Below are positions 34,597 through 43,318 of a stretch of 64,000 nucleotides of DNA, one piece after another (positions within the stretch are counted from its first letter, which is position 1; every line of letters starts with the position of its first letter). The DNA is taken from positions 113,572 to 177,571 of the forward strand of contig NZ_JASZYF010000012.1 of the NCBI RefSeq assembly GCF_030317115.1, in the 5' to 3' direction. The translations under genes and the position numbers were made by a program. This DNA comes from Variovorax gracilis (GTDB taxonomy: Bacteria > Pseudomonadota > Gammaproteobacteria > Burkholderiales > Burkholderiaceae_C). A model generated the notes under the pieces. The model saw only the letters and a program-made list of their open reading frames with translations. It ran no database searches and had not been told where the DNA came from.

Positions 34597-35828
34597 GCGC
34601 CGAAAGCTCCGCTCGCCTGAAGTTCCCTGCGCTGTGCCAGATCGATGCCGAGTTCCTCGAGGATCTCCTGCGTGTGCTCGGCCAGCAGCGGGGGCGGACG
34701 TCGCACCTGCTGGGGCGTGCCGCGCAACTTGACGGCAAAGCCGATGTTGGGAATGGTTCCTTCGACCGGGTGCTCGATCTCGATGCGCATCTGGCGATGC
34801 ACGCCGTGGTCGCTTTCAAAGGCCTGGGGATAGGTCAGGATGGGCCCGGCCGGAATGCCGGCCTCCAGCAGGTACTCGATCCACTCGTCGGCGCTGCGGG
34901 CTGCGAATGACTGCTCCAGCGATTCGACGAGCACGAGACGATTGGCCAGCCGCAGTGCCACCGTCGCAAAGCGCGGGTCGTCCGTCAATTCCGGCCGCTC
35001 GATGACGGTGCAGAGCTTCTGCCACAGCTTCTGGTTGGTGGCGCCCATCACGAAGTAACGGTCCGAAGCCTTCATGGCCTGGTACGGCGCGCTCATGCGG
35101 TTGGACGTGCCCAGTGGTTCGGGCTGGCGCCCCGTGCCCCAGTATTCGGACACATCCCATACCGAAAACGCCATCGCGGAATCGAACAGCGAAGCGTCGA
35201 TGTACTGGCCCTGACCCGAAGCCTTCGCGCCGATATGGGCGGCCAGGACGGCATAGGTGGCGAACAGCGCGCAACCGATGTCCGCCACCGGCACCCCGGC
35301 CTTGACCGGCGGGCCATCCGGGTAGCCCGTCACGCTCATCACGCCCGACATGGCCTGGGCCATGAGATCGAACCCCGGGCGGCTCGCCCACGGACCTGTT
35401 TGTCCGAAGCCGGAGATGCTCGCGTAGACCAGTGCGGGATTGAGTTTGCTGAGCGTTTCGTAGTCGATGCCGAGGCGCTTCATCACGCCCGGGCGATAGT
35501 TTTCCACCAGGATGTCCGCGTCCTTGACCATTCGATAGAGCACCTCGCGCCCCGCCGCGGTCTTGAGGTCCAGGGCAATGCTTCGCTTGTTGCGGTTCAT
35601 GTTCAGAAAGCCCATGCTGTCCGAGCCCTTGAGCTTGAAGCCCATGGCGCCGCGGGTCTGGTCGCCGCCTTCGGGCGGCTCGATCTTCACGACATCCGCT
35701 CCGAGATCGGCCAGCAGCATGCAGGCGTAGGGTCCTGCCATCACCTGGCTGATGTCCAGCACGCGCACACCGGCCAGCGGCAATGGACGGGCGGCGTCGT
35801 GGGCTGTCGGATTGGATTCGGTCTTCAT
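34593..35828 (-). CDS. CaiB/BaiF-family (class III) CoA transferase
   Basis: This 411-residue enzyme moves CoA between carboxylic acids through an aspartyl-CoA intermediate. Family markers are LAGVRVLDISQVMAGPYACMLLADLGADV at the N-terminus (read in parts), ENYRPGVMKRLGIDYE, and SRPGFDLMAQAMSGVMS, which carries the catalytic aspartate. It lies 42 bp downstream of a Bug binding protein gene and overlaps the crotonase gene. The layout of Bug, CoA transferase and crotonase under a LysR regulator is common for uptake and activation of an aromatic, terpenoid or dicarboxylic acid. Confidence 0.92.
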   Translation of the reverse strand: MKTESNPTAHDAARPLPLAGVRVLDISQVMAGPYACMLLADLGADVVKIEPPEGGDQTRGAMGFKLKGSDSMGFLNMNRNKRSIALDLKTAAGREVLYRMVKDADILVENYRPGVMKRLGIDYETLSKLNPALVYASISGFGQTGPWASRPGFDLMAQAMSGVMSVTGYPDGPPVKAGVPVADIGCALFATYAVLAAHIGAKASGQGQYIDASLFDSAMAFSVWDVSEYWGTGRQPEPLGTSNRMSAPYQAMKASDRYFVMGATNQKLWQKLCTVIERPELTDDPRFATVALRLANRLVLVESLEQSFAARSADEWIEYLLEAGIPAGPILTYPQAFESDHGVHRQMRIEIEHPVEGTIPNIGFAVKLRGTPQQVRRPPPLLAEHTQEILEELGIDLAQRRELQASGAFGA

Positions 35829-35870
35829 GGGTTGCTTCCTGTCGTAGATCTGGGTGCGGGTCAGGGGGGG

Positions 35871-36839
35871 TCAGCTGTCGGCACGAACGCCGGCATCCTT
35901 GATGACCCGCGCCCACTTCGTGTTCTCCGAGACGATGAAGTCGGCGAACTTCTGGCTGCTGCCGCCGGCGTCTTCGGCGCCGAACTGTTCCAGCTTGTCG
36001 GCAACGTCCGGCTGCGCCAGGATCTGGTTGATGTCCTCGTTCATGCGCTTGACCATGGCAGCGGGCATGCTCTTGGGTCCGGCCAGGCCGTACCACGAGG
36101 CCGCATCGAAGCCCGGAAAGCCCGATTCGGCCATCGTGGGCACATCGGGGTGGCTCTTGGCGCGCTTGAGCCGGGTCTGTGCGACGGCGATGACCTTGCC
36201 CTGCTTCACGTAGGGCGTGGCCGCCGTCATGGTGTCGAAGGCATAGTTGATCTGGCCGCCCAGCAAGTCGGTGACCATGGCGCTGGAACCTTTGTAGGGC
36301 ACATGCACCGCCTGGATCTTGGCCGCCATGCGGAACATCTCGAAGGCCAGGTGTTGTGCCGAGCCGGTCCCGGACGATCCGAAGCTGATTTTCCCGGGCT
36401 GGCGGCGGCACAGGTCGACGATGCCCGCGACCGTGCGCACCTGCTGCGTCTCGTTGCAGGTCAGCATGTTGGGTGTGACCCCCACCAGGGTGATTGGTGC
36501 AAAGTCCTGGCGCGGGTCGTACTTGACGTTCTGCATCAGCGCCGGCGCGATGGCGTGGCTGTTGACATGCGCCATCAGCAGGACCTTGCCGTCTCCGGGT
36601 TGCTTGGCCACGTACTCGGCAGCGATGACGCCGGTCGCGCCTGCCTTGTTCTCCACGATGACCTGCGTGTTCCACAGGATGGACAGCTTGTGGGCGATCG
36701 TGCGTGCCAGCACATCGGTCCCGCCACCGGGCGCAAAGCCCACGATGATGCGGATCGGTCCAGAGGGCAGGTCCTGTGCCCGGACCCAGGGGGCTGCCAA
36801 TGAGGCGACGGCGGCGAAGGCGAAGGTTCTGCGTTGCAT
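35871..36839 (-). CDS. Bug-family periplasmic substrate-binding protein (TctC-like)
   Basis: This second Bug protein has 322 residues. A signal peptide (RRTFAFAAVASLAAPWVRAQ) precedes the mature domain with IRIIVGFAPGGGTDVLAR, ENKAGATGVIAAEYVAKQPGD and VPYKGSSAMVTDLLGGQINYAF. It probably captures the carboxylic acid that the following CoA transferase activates. No cognate permease genes are near. Confidence 0.92.
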   Translation of the reverse strand: MQRRTFAFAAVASLAAPWVRAQDLPSGPIRIIVGFAPGGGTDVLARTIAHKLSILWNTQVIVENKAGATGVIAAEYVAKQPGDGKVLLMAHVNSHAIAPALMQNVKYDPRQDFAPITLVGVTPNMLTCNETQQVRTVAGIVDLCRRQPGKISFGSSGTGSAQHLAFEMFRMAAKIQAVHVPYKGSSAMVTDLLGGQINYAFDTMTAATPYVKQGKVIAVAQTRLKRAKSHPDVPTMAESGFPGFDAASWYGLAGPKSMPAAMVKRMNEDINQILAQPDVADKLEQFGAEDAGGSSQKFADFIVSENTKWARVIKDAGVRADS

Positions 36840-36898
36840 GTGTCTGTCTCTTCGTTGTGAGACTCGACTATGGGCCGCAGGGCCTCAGGGGGCCATCG

Positions 36899-37861
36899 CT
36901 AATCCGGCGATTCAGGATTCGCGTTTTGCGTATCCGCAAGAACCTGCAGGACGCTCTGCGCCGCCAGCGAAAGCAGCGGCATCGGCCGGTGGCAGAGCAC
37001 GAAGCGGCGCACGGCCCAATCGCCCTCGATCGCCACCCGCGCGAAACGCGGCCCGCCCGCAATGGCGCGCGCCACAGCTTGCGGCATCACGCCAAGGCCC
37101 AAGCCTTGCGCGATCAGCGCCGCCATGCTGTCGAAGCCGCCCACCCGCATGGGCATGCGAAGTACCCGGCCCGCCTCGGCGGCCTGTCGCTCAAGGGCAA
37201 TGGAAACCGCAGAGCCCTCGCCCAGGCCGATCAAGTCCCAAGAAAGAATGTCGTCGATGCCCGCTTTGCGGCGTGTTGCCAGAGGATGGCCACGCGCCAC
37301 GACCAGCACCAGGCGGTCGCTGCGGTAGGGCAAGGCCGGCAGGTCGATCGAGCCCAGGCTGGCCTCGTAGATGCCCACGTCCACCACACCGCGCGCCAGC
37401 GATTGCTGGACGATCTGGCTGTTCATCTCCTGCAGGTCGATGCGCACGTCCGGGCAGGCGATCCCGCAGCGCTGAATGTCACGCGGCATGAACTGGATGA
37501 CTGCGGACTTGGGTGCCGCCAGGCGGACCACGCCCTTCTCGCCATGACGGTACGCTGCTGCGTCGTCTTGCATCCGTACGACGGTGTGGGTCAGGTTGCG
37601 CGCATGGGCGAGCATCGTGCGTCCGGCATCGGTCAGCGCCATACCGTGCGGCAGGCGACGGAACAGGGGCAGTCCGAACTGCGCCTCGAACTCCTGGATT
37701 CGGCGAGATGCCGCGGCCGGTGCCAGGTGCTCGCGCTCCGCCGCGCGCGTCACGCCGCCGAGTTCGGCGGTTGCGATGAACAGGCGCAGCGTCGTCATGT
37801 CCAGATGAACCCTCGCGGGTACATCCGGGTCTGGACGTCCGGGTAGCTCCGCGCTGCTCAT
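36899..37861 (-). CDS. LysR-family transcriptional regulator
   Basis: This 320-residue regulator has the winged helix at about 18-78 (MTTLRLFIATAELGGVTRAAE, LAPAAASRRIQEFEAQFGLPL) and a LysR effector domain (VRLAAPKSAVIQFMP, VDVGIYE, SWDLIGLGEGSAVS). It is upstream of and on the same strand as the Bug, CoA transferase and crotonase genes, 59 bp before the Bug gene. It is the likely regulator of that set. A methionine at about residue 26 is an alternative start that would cut into the helix-turn-helix region and is less likely. Confidence 0.92.
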   Translation of the reverse strand: MSSAELPGRPDPDVPARVHLDMTTLRLFIATAELGGVTRAAEREHLAPAAASRRIQEFEAQFGLPLFRRLPHGMALTDAGRTMLAHARNLTHTVVRMQDDAAAYRHGEKGVVRLAAPKSAVIQFMPRDIQRCGIACPDVRIDLQEMNSQIVQQSLARGVVDVGIYEASLGSIDLPALPYRSDRLVLVVARGHPLATRRKAGIDDILSWDLIGLGEGSAVSIALERQAAEAGRVLRMPMRVGGFDSMAALIAQGLGLGVMPQAVARAIAGGPRFARVAIEGDWAVRRFVLCHRPMPLLSLAAQSVLQVLADTQNANPESPD

Positions 37862-38114
37862 AGGGGTTGAGTCATGAAGTGATTGTCCTGCATCGGCCCA
37901 TTCTCTCGTCCGGCAGCATGGGGTCGACGGTCAGATCTTGTTCGCGCAAGGCGGCTGCTCGATCCAATTGACCGGGCAGGGCAGGGCAGGGTGGGGATGG
38001 AGTCGAGAACGGGACTCGGACCGATGCAATGTGGCGCACTGCTCGCGCCTCGCAGCCGACGTCGCCGGATCCCAGCCGCTAGGACGGCTTCACCCAAGCG
38101 GACTCAATCGGATC

Positions 38115-38414
38115 TCACGTCCTTTTGCGATCCAAACGGATAGCGCCTCTGCGCTCCAACCTTCGCAAGATCTGCGCAAGCGTCGAGTGGGGAATATCAA
38201 GTCCTTGACGCAAGATTTCCAGCACAGCGCCGCTGGGTGTTCGCGACTCCGCAGGGAGCTTTGAAAATGCGTTCAGGACCTCCAGTTCGCGCTTCTGAAG
38301 GGCAGGTGAGAGCCGCGATGGGACAAATTGAACAAGGGGCCCCGAAGCCTTGAATGCCATGGCTTCCTTGAGATCATCATCGCCAACCTTGCGACCTGGT
38401 TTCAGGGGCCTCAT
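38115..38414 (-). CDS. Small winged-helix-like protein of unknown function
   Basis: This 99-residue protein has a basic N-terminus followed by a C-terminal segment of about 60 residues (LQKRELEVLNAFSKL, TLAQILRRLERRGAIRLDRKR). The segment reads like a helix-turn-helix with a wing, as in MarR-type or phage small regulators. I do not recognise the family. It stands alone between the LysR gene and the VIT1-like gene. No strong ribosome site is seen, so the gene call rests on the protein pattern. Confidence 0.45.
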   Translation of the reverse strand: MRPLKPGRKVGDDDLKEAMAFKASGPLVQFVPSRLSPALQKRELEVLNAFSKLPAESRTPSGAVLEILRQGLDIPHSTLAQILRRLERRGAIRLDRKRT

Positions 38415-38566
38415 GCCGGTCCACTTTACAAGTGAACGACAGGCTCCGGGCGAATGACCGGTAGATGCGACTGGGAGCGAGAACCACTACGATTTTTGTT
38501 TCCGCAGTGGGCGTTGGCATTGCATGCAAATTGTCCGAGACTTGTGATGTACCCAACGTCCCACCG

Positions 38567-39271
38567 ATGAAATCTCATCACGCCCGTTTGCATTCGGAAC
38601 GTCACCGGACTCATCGTGCAGGCTGGCTACGTGCCGCTGTGCTGGGCGCCAACGACGGCATTATCTCGACGGCAAGCTTGGTGGTCGGTGTGGCATCGGC
38701 ACAGGCAAGCCATGCCAATGTCCTGACGACCGCGGTGGCCGGGCTTGTTGCTGGAGCGATGTCGATGGCGGCAGGCGAGTTCGTCTCCGTCCATTCGCAG
38801 GCGGACACGGAAGAAGCCGATCTTGAGCGCGAGCGCCTCGAACTCAGTGCGGACCCCGAGGCCGAGCAGCGCGAGCTGACGAGCATCTACATGCGACGCG
38901 GTCTCGATCGCATGCTGTCGCAGCAGGTCGCCGCCCAACTCATGAAACACGACGCTCTCGGGGCGCACGCGCGCGATGAATTGGGTATCACAGAGGCATT
39001 CAGCGCCCGCCCGCTGCAGGCTGCGCTGTCTTCTGCCGCCAGCTTCTCGGTGGGTGCAGTGTTGCCCCTTGCCGTGGCCGCGTTCGCACCGGAGACGACG
39101 TTGCTGGCATGGACTGCCGGGACAGCCATCGTGTTTCTCGCTTTGCTCGGTGCCGTGGCTGCGCAAATCGGCGGCACGCCGGTTGCCAAGAGCGTTTGGC
39201 GAGTGGCGTTGTGGGGCACGCTGGCGATGGCTATCACCGCTGGAGTGGGGACGTTGTTCGGCACATCCTGA
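38567..39271 (+). CDS. VIT1/CCC1-family membrane protein
   Basis: This inner-membrane protein of about 234 residues belongs to the VIT1/CCC1 family of iron and manganese transporters. Markers are the first helix LRAAVLGANDGIISTASLVVG, the second helix with GLVAGAMSMAAGEFVSVHSQADTEEAD (read in parts), a cytoplasmic metal-binding domain rich in Glu and Met, and three C-terminal helices. The start at 38567 (MKSHHARLHSERHR) suits the family's His-rich head. The ATG at 38465 would add a segment with no similarity. Removal of cytoplasmic Fe2+ or Mn2+ would fit the stress island that follows. Confidence 0.88.
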   Translation: MKSHHARLHSERHRTHRAGWLRAAVLGANDGIISTASLVVGVASAQASHANVLTTAVAGLVAGAMSMAAGEFVSVHSQADTEEADLERERLELSADPEAEQRELTSIYMRRGLDRMLSQQVAAQLMKHDALGAHARDELGITEAFSARPLQAALSSAASFSVGAVLPLAVAAFAPETTLLAWTAGTAIVFLALLGAVAAQIGGTPVAKSVWRVALWGTLAMAITAGVGTLFGTS

Positions 39272-39422
39272 TCGATGGGCGGTATGGAGGAACCCAGAGA
39301 CGAGATCCCCAAGGAATCCACCGGTGCGAAATGGCCCTGGGGCATGTTGGATGGCGGCACTGCGAGAGGCCCGATCTCGTCGGGCGTGACAGGTCGAGAC
39401 CACGAATGGCGGACAGACTCAG

Positions 39423-40004
39423 TCATGGGCTCGCGACGGCATCTTGATTTCCTCCAACCGATGGTCGCGCCGGCATCAGCTCGACCAGCCTCAGGTAGGT
39501 GCCGGTCGGCGTGTTTCCGAACAAGGGATCCGAGCATGATGGAGCCGCTCGGGCCACGGCATCCCAGTCTTGTGCGTTCAGCAGAAGGCGCGCGCGCGGG
39601 AGGATCTGTCTTTCCTCCGTGGCGATGTGGTGCCGGTAGTAGGCCAAGTAGAGCGCTGCCGCCGCTTCCACCGTCGAGCGCAGGACGTGGGCATCGCTCA
39701 CCACCTGGTTCAGCCGCGCAACGAGTTCTTCGCCGGCTGCCGCAATGACGCGATGCTCCTGAAGCAAGCGGTTGATCGGCAGTTGCATCTGCGGATCGCG
39801 TGCAGCGAGGATCGTGAAGGCGGCGTCTTCGCGCGGATGGTGAAAGCAATCCCCAAACTCTCGCAAGTAGGAGACGATTTCCAGCATCAGGTTGTAGTCT
39901 GGACTTTCCCCGTCGCGAAACTTGGCGACCTGCTCGTCAAGAATGCTCAGAAGCAGAGAGAAGTTTCCGTGCTCGGCGTGCCATTGCGCGATCTGGGTGG
40001 TCAT
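39423..40004 (-). CDS. Hemerythrin HHE-domain protein
   Basis: This 193-residue protein has a four-helix hemerythrin-like bundle, with ligand histidines and acids in WHAEHGNFSLLL, FHHPREDAAF, LLQEHRVIAAAGEEL and YRHHIATEERQILP. The family binds a di-iron centre and handles O2, NO or iron-sulfur repair. GGAG upstream of the ATG at 40004 sets the start over an ATG at 40028. A possible FNR-type site with one poor half lies 71.5 bp upstream (40069-40082). Confidence 0.88.
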   Translation of the reverse strand: MTTQIAQWHAEHGNFSLLLSILDEQVAKFRDGESPDYNLMLEIVSYLREFGDCFHHPREDAAFTILAARDPQMQLPINRLLQEHRVIAAAGEELVARLNQVVSDAHVLRSTVEAAAALYLAYYRHHIATEERQILPRARLLLNAQDWDAVARAAPSCSDPLFGNTPTGTYLRLVELMPARPSVGGNQDAVASP

Positions 40005-40068
40005 GTGGAAGCTCCAGGGTTTGCCCAAACTCTGAAGGACACTCTAGACCGATTGGCAGCCGGTTCTT

Positions 40069-40082
40069 CGATCTGGATCAAG
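40069..40082 (-). promoter_or_regulatory. Weak FNR-type box upstream of the hemerythrin gene
   Basis: TCGATCTGGATCAA matches TTGAT-N4-ATCAA in nine of ten half-site positions. Its centre is 71.5 bp from the hemerythrin start codon, similar to other sites in this island. No good -10 stands at the ideal distance, so it is less sure than the others. Confidence 0.45.
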
Positions 40083-40236
40083 CAAACGCGATCTGGAGAT
40101 GGCGTCCGACGTGTCGGTCACAACGGAGATTTCGTCGCGACCGGAACGAGGCCGGTGACAAGAGCCTCTCGAGGTGGCGAATGGTCAAGTGGGCCTCCGA
40201 GGGAAGACATCTTGCCCGCCGGGAGACGTCAGTCGT

Positions 40237-40250
40237 TTGACGCGGATCAA
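40237..40250 (+). promoter_or_regulatory. FNR-type box upstream of the beta-CASP metallo-hydrolase gene
   Basis: TTGACGCGGATCAA has half-sites TTGAC and ATCAA around four bases. Its centre lies 55.5 bp before the ATG at 40299, placing a class II start of transcription close to 40285, just before the ribosome site. Confidence 0.65.
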
Positions 40251-40298
40251 GTCGATCCGTCCGCCGGGTGCCAAGCTTCGATGCATCAAGGAGCGATG

Positions 40299-41651
40299 AT
40301 GCGCATTCAATTCCTCGGTGGCACAGGGACGGTCACCGGATCCAAGTACCTGCTCGAGCACGCGGGCCGCCGGCTTCTCGTGGACTGTGGCTTGTTCCAG
40401 GGCGTGAAGCAACTGCGTCTGCGCAACTGGCAACCGCTCCCCGTCGAGGCTGCGGACATCGACGCGGTGTTGCTGACCCATGCACACCTCGACCACAGCG
40501 GATTTGTTCCGCGGCTCGTGAGGCTTGGATTCAAGGGCCCGGTCTATTGCACCGAAGCCACCCGCGAACTCTGCAAGCTGCTGCTGACCGATTCCGGGCG
40601 CCTGCAGGAGGAGCAGGCGGATTTCGCGAACCGTCATGGCCACTCCAGGCACAAGCCAGCATTGCCGATCTATACCGAACAGGATGCCCGCGATGCGCTG
40701 GCGCGCTTCGAGACCGTGCCATTCGGCGAGGAGCACGTCCCATGGCCGGGCTGGTCGTGGCGGCTGACGCGCGCCGGACACATCCTGGGCGCGGCGAGCG
40801 TGCGCGTTGCCTGGACGGGCGGCACCGTCCTCTTCTCGGGCGATCTGGGCCGCAGCGACGATCTCCTGATGCGACCACCGGAGGCATCCCAGGGTGCGGA
40901 CGTCGTCATCGTCGAATCCACCTACGGTGATCGCCTGCACCGCGACGTCGATACCTTGGCCGCGCTGGCCGCAGTCGTGAACCGCACCGCAGCCCGAGGA
41001 GGCGTCGTGGTGATCCCATCCTTTGCCGTGGGGCGCGCGCAGACTCTCCTGCACTGCATTCACCTGCTCAAGCAGACACACCGGATTCCTGACATGCCGG
41101 TGTACCTGAACAGCCCGATGGCCGCGGACGTCACGCGCGTCTATCGCCATCATCTCGACGAGCATTGCCTGAGCGCCGAGCAGTGCACGGCAATGTGCAG
41201 GGAAGCGACCATCGTCAACACGATGGAGGAATCGAAGCGGCTCAACACACTGCCTTTTCCTTCCATCATCGTGTCGGCCAGCGGCATGGCCACCGGCGGC
41301 CGCGTGCTGCACCACATCAAGGCCTACGCGCCGAACGCCAGGAACACGATCCTGTTCGCCGGCTTCCAGGCCGCTGGCACGCGCGGCGCGGCGCTGGTCG
41401 GCGGCGCGAAAGAGGTGAAGATCCATGGCGAATACGTCCCGGTGCGCGCCGAGGTCGTCAACCTCGACACGTTGTCGGCCCATGCCGATCGCGCGCAACT
41501 GCTGGACTGGCTGAGTGCACTGCCGGCGCCTCGGCGGGTCTTCGTGACGCATGGCGAACCGGTGGCGGCCGATGCGTTGCGGCTCGCGATCGAGGAGCGC
41601 CACGGATGGCAGGTTGCCGTCCCCGACTACCTTGAATCCTGCGAGCTCTGA
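40299..41651 (+). CDS. Beta-CASP metallo-beta-lactamase protein (RNA-processing type)
   Basis: This 450-residue protein is related to the RNase J/CPSF73-like exonuclease and endonuclease group. The metallo-beta-lactamase part has GGTGTVTGSKYLLE, THAHLDHSG (HxHxDH) and LFSGDLGR. The beta-CASP part has ESTYGDR, PSFAVGRAQTLLH, VSASGMATGGRVLHH and the late LDTLSAHADRAQLLDWL and VTHGE. It probably cuts RNA during stress. AAGGAG stands five bases before the ATG at 40299; the ATG at 40296 is too close. It is flanked by two hemerythrin genes and preceded by an FNR-type box. Confidence 0.9.
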   Translation: MRIQFLGGTGTVTGSKYLLEHAGRRLLVDCGLFQGVKQLRLRNWQPLPVEAADIDAVLLTHAHLDHSGFVPRLVRLGFKGPVYCTEATRELCKLLLTDSGRLQEEQADFANRHGHSRHKPALPIYTEQDARDALARFETVPFGEEHVPWPGWSWRLTRAGHILGAASVRVAWTGGTVLFSGDLGRSDDLLMRPPEASQGADVVIVESTYGDRLHRDVDTLAALAAVVNRTAARGGVVVIPSFAVGRAQTLLHCIHLLKQTHRIPDMPVYLNSPMAADVTRVYRHHLDEHCLSAEQCTAMCREATIVNTMEESKRLNTLPFPSIIVSASGMATGGRVLHHIKAYAPNARNTILFAGFQAAGTRGAALVGGAKEVKIHGEYVPVRAEVVNLDTLSAHADRAQLLDWLSALPAPRRVFVTHGEPVAADALRLAIEERHGWQVAVPDYLESCEL

Positions 41652-41742
41652 GACACGGGCCGGCGCCAGGCCATCGAACGCCTGCTTGCCCCAGGCAAAC
41701 GACCGCGCATTGCAACGCCTGCGCTTCGCAGGCCGTGGCTCA

Positions 41743-42396
41743 TCAAGGGCTGCCGGTGTCGGGGATGTGGTCAGGTAGCACGGCGCCCGCGAAGGCTTCG
41801 AGCACCGAGCCGACATTGCCTGAATGCCGCAGCGCGCCGACGATCTTCTTGAAAAGCGGGCGGTAGACCTCGTCAGCTTCGTAGCCTGCGAGGGGGTCGC
41901 GGTTCATCAGGAAGGCGGCGTCGAGTTCGGCCCACTCGTCGGCGCTGAGCACAACCTCGGCCAGCGGCAGAATCTCGGCTTCCTCGACATGCATGTGCTC
42001 GAGGTAGGCGTCGACGTACTGCTTCATCAGGCGCTCGAACTCGGCCCGGCGGGCCTGGCATTGCTCGGTGTCGCTCATCATCCGGAATCCGATGAGCGCG
42101 TGTTCAAGATCCCGTATCGCCTGCTCGCCACACGCGTGGTCGCGTTCGAGGCGGTCAAGCACCGCATCCGCCCGTGCGTTTCGCCCGCGCAGCTTGGGGA
42201 ACAGCAGTTGGCTCTCCTTCAGATGGTGAAGCTTTTCCGGGAACTCATCAACGTAGAACAGCATGGCCTCCAAGGCATTGAAATCAGGCAGAGTCCCCTT
42301 GCGCCGGTGCTCGCTGAGCAGCAGGGTAATGGAGCGCAGCATCGCGGACAGCGCCCGGTGTTCGTGGCAGATGATGGTCGTGCTGGGGTGTGTCAT
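41743..42396 (-). CDS. Hemerythrin HHE-domain protein
   Basis: This 217-residue four-helix bundle protein shows ICHEHRALSAML, LHHLKESQLLFPKL, LERDHACGEQAIRDL and YLEHMHVEEAEILPLA, which together give a full set of di-iron ligands. Roles in O2 or NO binding or iron-sulfur repair are known for the family. It follows the carbamoyltransferase-like gene after 10 bp on the same strand and is presumably cotranscribed under that gene's FNR-type box. It is a second, diverged copy relative to the hemerythrin gene at 39423. Confidence 0.9.
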   Translation of the reverse strand: MTHPSTTIICHEHRALSAMLRSITLLLSEHRRKGTLPDFNALEAMLFYVDEFPEKLHHLKESQLLFPKLRGRNARADAVLDRLERDHACGEQAIRDLEHALIGFRMMSDTEQCQARRAEFERLMKQYVDAYLEHMHVEEAEILPLAEVVLSADEWAELDAAFLMNRDPLAGYEADEVYRPLFKKIVGALRHSGNVGSVLEAFAGAVLPDHIPDTGSP

Positions 42397-42406
42397 GGCA
42401 CTGTCT

Positions 42407-43228
42407 TCAAGCCCGAGGAATCGTGTCGAGCAGCACGGTCTGGATGACGCAGCGATGATTTTCCGATCGGAAGGCCTCCTCGATCAGGCGGCCCTGCGCA
42501 TACAGCGACCATTCGGGAGGGTGCGTTGCATCGACCACGTAAGGCAACTCCTTCGCCTCAGGTCGCCGCGTCTCGGCGAGCTGCAGCGAGAAGCCCAGTT
42601 GCCGTGCAGCCGACAGGAAAATGCTGCTGCGCCAAGGCTGCGGGTCGCCGATGAAAAGCAGAGTCGTTTGCGAATCGGCCGTCGAGGCGTGTTCGCAAAG
42701 CGTCAGCAGATCCGCGAGCGCCTTGGCGGGATGGTCGTCCCGACCGAGTCCCGCGTAGACCGGAACGGAGGCTTCCATTTCGATCCTTTGGACCGTGGAC
42801 GGCGGAAGGGTGTCGCAGTCGATGGCGTCGTACATGCGTCCCAGAAGCCGAGCCAGGGCTCCGATGTCAGGCTGCTCGGAGGCGTCCGCCTCGAAGCGGA
42901 CCTCGGCGACGCGGGCGCCGAGGTCTTCGGCCGCGCGATGCAGAGGTGAGATCTGGCGTCCGGGTGGCGCAGCGAGCAGCAGGACCAGGTTCTTGCCGTG
43001 CAGCGCCTTGCGAGCTTCGCCCGTCTGCGAATCCGCGCGCAGGCGACGGGCCGTCTCGAAGACGGCGGCGGCCTGGCCCGCAGCCAGTGGCTCATCCAGC
43101 GACCAGGTCGGGAAAGGAGAGTGGGCGGCTTTCACAGGTGCAACGGTATGGCTTTCACCGGCGCCGGGTTTGATGGGCGTCAAGAATTCGCTGACTGCCT
43201 TCGTCGTTGCAGCTCGGACACAAAGCAT
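42407..43228 (-). CDS. Ornithine/aspartate carbamoyltransferase-like protein lacking catalytic motifs
   Basis: The fold is that of a carbamoyltransferase: GKNLVLLLAAPPGRQISPLHRAAEDLGARV aligns (in parts) with the carbamoyl-phosphate domain, MYDAIDCDTLPP and VPVYAGLGRDDHPAKALADLLTLCEH with the hinge, and LLFIGDPQPWRSSIFLSAARQLG with the second domain. The catalytic motifs are not intact. The S-T-R-T-R loop reads PPGRQIS, H-P-x-Q reads HPAK, and the H-C-L-P cysteine motif is not seen. It is also shorter than the usual 300-odd residues. A regulatory or binding role is likely. The start is uncertain: the frame opens at 43228, but an FNR-type box at 43170-43183 lies inside it, so a start nearer 43135 (GTG) is possible. 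Confidence 0.7.
   Translation of the reverse strand: MLCVRAATTKAVSEFLTPIKPGAGESHTVAPVKAAHSPFPTWSLDEPLAAGQAAAVFETARRLRADSQTGEARKALHGKNLVLLLAAPPGRQISPLHRAAEDLGARVAEVRFEADASEQPDIGALARLLGRMYDAIDCDTLPPSTVQRIEMEASVPVYAGLGRDDHPAKALADLLTLCEHASTADSQTTLLFIGDPQPWRSSIFLSAARQLGFSLQLAETRRPEAKELPYVVDATHPPEWSLYAQGRLIEEAFRSENHRCVIQTVLLDTIPRA
43170..43183 (-). promoter_or_regulatory. FNR-type box for the carbamoyltransferase-like and hemerythrin genes
   Basis: TTGATGGGCGTCAA (plus-strand reading) is a strong match to TTGAT-N4-ATCAA with one variant base. A CATACC hexamer lies 19 bp further on in the minus-strand direction. The site implies that translation of the downstream gene begins at or after about 43135. 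Confidence 0.65.
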
Positions 43229-43318
43229 TCACCTGTTGTTACCGAGTCCGCCGCCACGTTGGCATTTCGGTTGCACTCGATTCCTAAGCTTTGTCCATCG
43301 ATCTGCAAGGAGCCATTG

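Noticed and set aside
38520..38529. Perfect palindrome TTGCATGCAA upstream of the VIT1-like gene
   Set aside because: Ten bases of palindrome alone is too little to name a regulator, and no second copy was seen; kept only as a note.
39275..39748. 157-codon plus-strand frame after the VIT1-like gene
   Set aside because: Much of it is antisense to the hemerythrin gene, which has the clear protein signal; no RBS or homology supports this frame.
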